From: Hungatella sp. UBA5385
GTDB taxonomy: Bacteria > Bacillota > Clostridia > Lachnospirales > Lachnospiraceae
Assembly (NCBI GenBank): GCA_002409995.1
Contig: DHOR01000032.1
Span: forward strand, 1 to 18,669
Direction: 5' to 3'
Length of the DNA: 18,669 nt
Below are positions 15,615-18,669 of this stretch, piece by piece. The position numbers were made by a program, and so were the translations under genes. The notes beneath the pieces were generated by a model. It saw nothing but the letters and a program-made list of their open reading frames with translations. It was not told where the DNA came from and made no database searches. Positions within the stretch are counted from its first letter, which is position 1; each line of letters begins with the position of its first letter.

Positions 15615-16196
15615 TTATAATATAATTTTATGAAGCTCATCTTCTGTGGGTCTGTCTAAATACCCCACGCTTTCACCATGATTGATAATTCTCTTAATTC
15701 CATCTCTCACCTTACCAATCACAGCACTGTCAATCCCCTGATCTCTCAGGGCAGTTACCAGATCATTGCCATTATCTGCCACAAGCAGAAAGCAGCCATC
15801 TGATTTTAGTCTGTATGGATTTAAATCAAAAAACTCACAGACCTCAATTGTTTCCTGTTTAACAGGAATCTGGCGCAATGCAAATTCGATGCCGGTCATA
15901 TATGCCCCTGATAAGTTCCAGAGGGCTGTTAAAATTCCGCCCTCTGTCACAGGTTCACATTCCGTAGCTCCCAATTCCCTCCACTGCTCCAGATTCCATT
16001 TAAGCGTATTCATTTTTAATATATTCGGTTCTTGCTCCAAAATATTGTTTACATAACTTCTTGAAAACTTATGAAGCAATTCCTCTTTTTTATAGGCTGC
16101 CGCCTCTATAGTTCCCATAAGACCGGCGTATCCGGCAACTACCAGATCCTGCCCTGGTCTCATGGTTCCTTTATTATCTCGATCAATCCGTCTCAT
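15615..16196 (-). CDS. AIR-synthase C-terminal domain-like (HypE-related) protein
   Basis: This 193-residue protein has its best resemblance in the C-terminal domain of AIR synthase-related proteins (HypE/SelD/PurM type): TEGGILTALWNLSGAYMTG (84-102) and IPVKQETIEVCEFFDLNPYRL (110-130), followed by a DNGNDLVTALRDQGI segment and VIGKV. The N-terminal ATP-binding AIRS domain is missing, so catalysis as in HypE or PurM is unlikely; short relatives of this kind occur in Lachnospiraceae and have no known role. It starts 3 bases after the VanW-family stop, with GGAG 11 bases before the ATG, so it belongs to the same transcript. No hydrogenase genes are present in the window. Confidence 0.72.
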   Translation of the reverse strand: MRRIDRDNKGTMRPGQDLVVAGYAGLMGTIEAAAYKKEELLHKFSRSYVNNILEQEPNILKMNTLKWNLEQWRELGATECEPVTEGGILTALWNLSGAYMTGIEFALRQIPVKQETIEVCEFFDLNPYRLKSDGCFLLVADNGNDLVTALRDQGIDSAVIGKVRDGIKRIINHGESVGYLDRPTEDELHKIIL

Positions 16197-16199
16197 AGC

Positions 16200-17759
16200 T
16201 TACTCTACTCCAGGTGCAGGCACTTCAGTAACCGCTGCCGGCTCCGGTATTGGAGCTGGTGCTGGTGCAGGAGCCGGTGCTGGAGCCTCTGTAGGTGCCG
16301 GAGTCTCCGGTGTTGGCTGGCTTACGCCCGGACCGCCATGTACACCCTCAACAGGTGTTGGCTGTGTCTCTTGTGGTGCTGTATCTATAGGAGCAGTTTC
16401 AATAGGTTCTACAATAGCCGGCGCCGCTGGTCCTACCCTAAAAATTGCCTTAGAAGCATTGTAGTTATCAGTATGAAGAATCTCACGGCTCTGCTCCACT
16501 CCATCTACATAAACGTATTTCCAAAGTCTGGAACGATAACCTCTATGGGAGGAAGAAACCTGTTTTCTGCTGCCAGGAGCCATAGATAGATCTACCACTT
16601 CTTTTGGTGCACCCGGATCAGTTGTACCTAGCGTTTCAGATATAAACTGAATCGTACGGTTAGCCGCCCTTGTTTCCTTGCCATAGATGGTAAAGGTTAA
16701 GGTTCTGCCTGAAGTATAACCTTCTACATAAATAGGCGTACTGTAGTTATTGGTGAATTTTAAATCCTTATAGGTACCTGCAATTGCCGCATCCTGAGAT
16801 GGTTTCACATAAGTAACAATCATGGAGTGATTCTGTCTCTGGGCAATCTCCACCTCTGCTAAAAGTGCTGCATTATATAAAGTTGTGGATATCTGGCAAA
16901 CGCCTCCGCCAACGCTGTCTACTACCTGACCATTTTCATAAGCCGCTGCTGTTGCGTATCCGTTGGCTGTTGTAAATGGATGCATTAACTCATATCCGGA
17001 TAATGTCTCACCCGGCATCAGTACATGCCCATTGATCTTCTCAGCTCCAACCCGCAGATTAGTTGCTCTTGAGTTGCCGCTGCTGGAAAAATCAGTGGAA
17101 AATGTTCCAAGTACATCCTGAATAGTAGTCAAAGCCTCTGTTGTAATATCAGGCTGTGTCTCAGTCACCGCAGCTTCTACAAACACAGGTTCCTTAAGAC
17201 CATTTGCCATGGCTTCATCCATAGCTGACTTTGTAGCAGCCACATCAATGACCATACCTGCAACTCCCGGAGTCACCACAAATGCTCCGTTCTCCCTTAC
17301 AATTGACGCATTCTGAGGCACCTCAACCGCTGAATTGCACTTTTCCTCTACAAATGCAGCCACCTTTTCCTCGTCAATGGAAGTTTCCAGCGGAATGGTC
17401 ACAGGATTCTGCTGAATATCTTTTCTGTTTAAATAACTTCTGATTAAGTTTCCGCCCTGATATATATCAGCTGCTTCCTTCACAGCATCAGGATTACTCC
17501 AATGAAACCCCAGTTCCCCAGCTGTGGTATCAATGGACTGGTCCACTACCTTCAGAGTAATCTTCTGATTTTCCATCTCATTAACAAGACTTTCAATCAT
17601 CTGTCCTGCTTCTTCTTCTGTCATTCCTCCCAGACTATTCTCTCCTACATATAAACCTTCTGGAAGGGTGTCAGCCTTAGCAGTCCCGGGAACAGCCAAA
17701 ATCATTCCGGCTGTAAGGAAAAATGCGGTAAGGCTCATCGCTAAAGTTCTTGTTTTCAT
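16200..17759 (-). CDS. VanW-family secreted protein with peptidoglycan-binding-like region
   Basis: This is a 519-residue exported protein. A signal peptide (about 1-29, hydrophobic core LTAFFLTAGMILAV, likely cleavage after AKA) leads to a region resembling the PG_binding_4 fold (about 40-200), then the VanW domain with GGGVCQISTTLYNAAL (284-299), a G5-like segment (about 360-440), and a Pro/Ala/Thr-rich tail (about 444-519) with repeated Ala-Pro. VanW proteins occur widely in Firmicutes and do not by themselves show vancomycin resistance; the exact cell-envelope function is unknown. AGAGGA precedes the ATG by about five bases. The tail is probably a wall-spanning spacer. Confidence 0.85.
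   Translation of the reverse strand: MKTRTLAMSLTAFFLTAGMILAVPGTAKADTLPEGLYVGENSLGGMTEEEAGQMIESLVNEMENQKITLKVVDQSIDTTAGELGFHWSNPDAVKEAADIYQGGNLIRSYLNRKDIQQNPVTIPLETSIDEEKVAAFVEEKCNSAVEVPQNASIVRENGAFVVTPGVAGMVIDVAATKSAMDEAMANGLKEPVFVEAAVTETQPDITTEALTTIQDVLGTFSTDFSSSGNSRATNLRVGAEKINGHVLMPGETLSGYELMHPFTTANGYATAAAYENGQVVDSVGGGVCQISTTLYNAALLAEVEIAQRQNHSMIVTYVKPSQDAAIAGTYKDLKFTNNYSTPIYVEGYTSGRTLTFTIYGKETRAANRTIQFISETLGTTDPGAPKEVVDLSMAPGSRKQVSSSHRGYRSRLWKYVYVDGVEQSREILHTDNYNASKAIFRVGPAAPAIVEPIETAPIDTAPQETQPTPVEGVHGGPGVSQPTPETPAPTEAPAPAPAPAPAPIPEPAAVTEVPAPGVE
16252..16287. repeat. GGWGCN hexamer tandem repeat in the VanW tail
   Basis: Six consecutive hexamers of the form GGWGCN on the plus strand encode the Ala-Pro repeat of the VanW-family tail on the minus strand. 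Such arrays can change length by slippage in six-base steps without breaking the frame. The plus-strand Ala/Gly open frame here is only its shadow. Confidence 0.7.
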
Positions 17760-17798
17760 TTACGTTCCTCTTCTTCTACTGCTGTTCTCCCTGCCAGA

Positions 17799-17909
17799 TT
17801 AATGAACCATCATCATCGGCAATACCATAGCTATGATCAGCAGAACTGCGATTGCGATTACTACTACGGAAAATGCATTTTTATTTTTTTTATTATTAAA
17901 ATTAATCAT
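17799..17909 (-). CDS. Small single-span membrane protein (36 residues)
   Basis: A short gene starts with ATG at 17909 and ends with TAA, 14 bases after the exonuclease stop. AGAGGTGA stands at good spacing before the start. The N-terminus is polar and basic (MINFNNKKNKN), followed by one hydrophobic helix (VVVIAIAVLLIIAMVLP) and a short tail. Architecture is like other tiny Firmicutes membrane proteins such as DUF4044 or Prli42, but the sequence match was not tested. Position between the exonuclease and VanW genes suggests cotranscription. Function unknown. Confidence 0.6.
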   Translation of the reverse strand: MINFNNKKNKNAFSVVVIAIAVLLIIAMVLPMMMVH

Positions 17910-17923
17910 GAAACTCACCTCTC

Positions 17924-18637
17924 TTATATTCTTCCATACTGACCTATGATTTTATCCGTAATTCTTGAAATTTCATTCTTGGACAAATGATCAATTTGCA
18001 CAGTTAAACTTATTCTATGATATTTTAGCAAATCCTGCAAGTGTTCTTTTTGCCTTTTTGAGGCTGGTTGTTCTTTTTTTACCTTATAATTTAATTTTTC
18101 TGGAAGAAATGCCCTGGGGTTCTCTGTTCCATAGTGTTTTTCCAGCTCCAGAAGAAGCTGATTAGCAGCTTTTGCATCTGCCAAAGCCCGATGGCTTTCA
18201 ATAGGAACAATCCCAAAATACTCACAGGCTGCCCTTAAGTTCTTTTTCTCCTCTGCAGGCATGAATTTCCTTGCCAATTTAAGAGTATCAATCCCCTCTC
18301 GTTCAAAGGACAGTCTTTGATTCACAGCTGCCTTTTTCAAAAAGCTATAATCAAAAATCACCTGATGCCCAACCAAAGGCAGATCCCCTGCAAATTCCAG
18401 AAACTCCCTGATCACCGTTTCTATCCCTGGAGCATTTTCTAAATCTTCATCTGTAATTCCCGTCAGTTTTGTAATTTCCTCAGGAAGCTGCTGATAAGGA
18501 TTCACAAAGGTTTGAAACTCTCCGGCTTCTTCACCATTAATTATTTTAATAGCTCCGATTTCAATTATTTTATTCAGCTTTGGATTTAAGCCAGTAGTTT
18601 CTAAATCTATGGCTATGTATGTTAAAGTGTTGGTCAT
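17924..18637 (-). CDS. DnaQ/PolC-like 3'-5' exonuclease with C-terminal extension
   Basis: This 237-residue DEDDh exonuclease has ligands visible at Asp11/Glu13 (IAIDLETTGL), Asp96 (HQVIFDYSFL) and His149/Asp154 (SHRALADAKAA), so the active site is complete. The exonuclease domain spans about 5-168. A C-terminal segment (about 185-237, KRQKEHLQDLLKYHRI and ISRITDKIIGQYG) is an additional helical region found in some clostridial relatives, possibly a DNA- or partner-binding tail. It is a free-standing protein, not part of a polymerase. AAGGAG precedes the ATG by five bases. Likely role is repair or proofreading. Confidence 0.9.
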   Translation of the reverse strand: MTNTLTYIAIDLETTGLNPKLNKIIEIGAIKIINGEEAGEFQTFVNPYQQLPEEITKLTGITDEDLENAPGIETVIREFLEFAGDLPLVGHQVIFDYSFLKKAAVNQRLSFEREGIDTLKLARKFMPAEEKKNLRAACEYFGIVPIESHRALADAKAANQLLLELEKHYGTENPRAFLPEKLNYKVKKEQPASKRQKEHLQDLLKYHRISLTVQIDHLSKNEISRITDKIIGQYGRI

Positions 18638-18657
18638 GGGACTCCTTTTTTACCTGA

Positions 18658-18669
18658 GGGGTTCGACCC
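18658..18669. repeat. Palindromic repeat, copy 3 (cut by window edge)
   Basis: GGGGTTCGACCC, identical to the first 12 bases of copies 1 and 2 and in the same orientation, ends the window. Upstream TTTTTAC plus four bases before GGGG matches the flank of copy 2, so the repeat unit extends to the left of the hairpin. The rest is outside the window. Confidence 0.75.

Noticed and set aside
16162..16464. Plus-strand open frame rich in Gly and Ala
   Set aside because: It is the mirror of the Pro/Ala repeat of the VanW-family gene on the other strand; no ribosome site and extreme composition.
16200..17759. Vancomycin resistance gene
   Set aside because: VanW-domain proteins are common in Firmicutes without vanHAX genes, none of which is present here.

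Overview
The window looks like chromosomal DNA of a gut-type Clostridia, most likely Lachnospiraceae (Enterocloster/Lachnoclostridium-like). This is inferred from moderate G+C, strong AGGAGG-type ribosome binding sites, AT-rich TATAAT promoters, and gene families typical of anaerobic Firmicutes: the glpA-like/FAD/DUF1667 redox trio, a VanW-family protein, a HypE-like AIR-synthase C-terminal protein and a DnaQ-like exonuclease with a Firmicutes-style tail. No rRNA, tRNA, CRISPR, transposase or phage gene was seen, and no gene-free stretch exceeds 300 bases.

Left edge (1-870): an OmpR/PhoB-type response regulator on the plus strand, bracketed by two copies of a near-perfect palindromic repeat (5-39 and 816-868). 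A third copy begins at the right edge (18658).

Middle (872-11864): an island of catabolic genes. A minus-strand operon encodes a LarA-like nickel-pincer racemase/epimerase, a GlpA/LhgO-like FAD oxidoreductase with a C-terminal [2Fe-2S] domain, an NAD/FAD oxidoreductase and a small DUF1667 Fe-S protein. It diverges from a LysR regulator. Next come a GntP-family permease and a galactarate dehydratase (GarD), each with its own promoter, then a two-gene operon of an SLC13/DASS permease and a metallo-beta-lactamase-fold hydrolase. Read together, these genes suggest import, stereochemical adjustment, dehydration and flavin-linked oxidation of a polyhydroxy or 2-hydroxy acid, possibly an aldarate. 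The real substrate cannot be read from the sequence.

Right part (11962-18637): a PhoR-like sensor histidine kinase on the plus strand, which may be the partner of the regulator at 95-805 separated from it by the island. A strong hairpin follows. A conserved minus-strand block then encodes a 3'-5' exonuclease, a 36-residue membrane peptide, a VanW-family secreted protein, a HypE/AIR-synthase C-terminal-like protein, an Lrp/AsnC regulator, a class I aminotransferase and TrmL. These genes are tightly spaced or overlapping and look like housekeeping or envelope functions unrelated to the island.

The most interesting content is the combination LarA-like + GarD + redox trio + two acid transporters, the palindromic repeat family, and the apparent splitting of a two-component pair.
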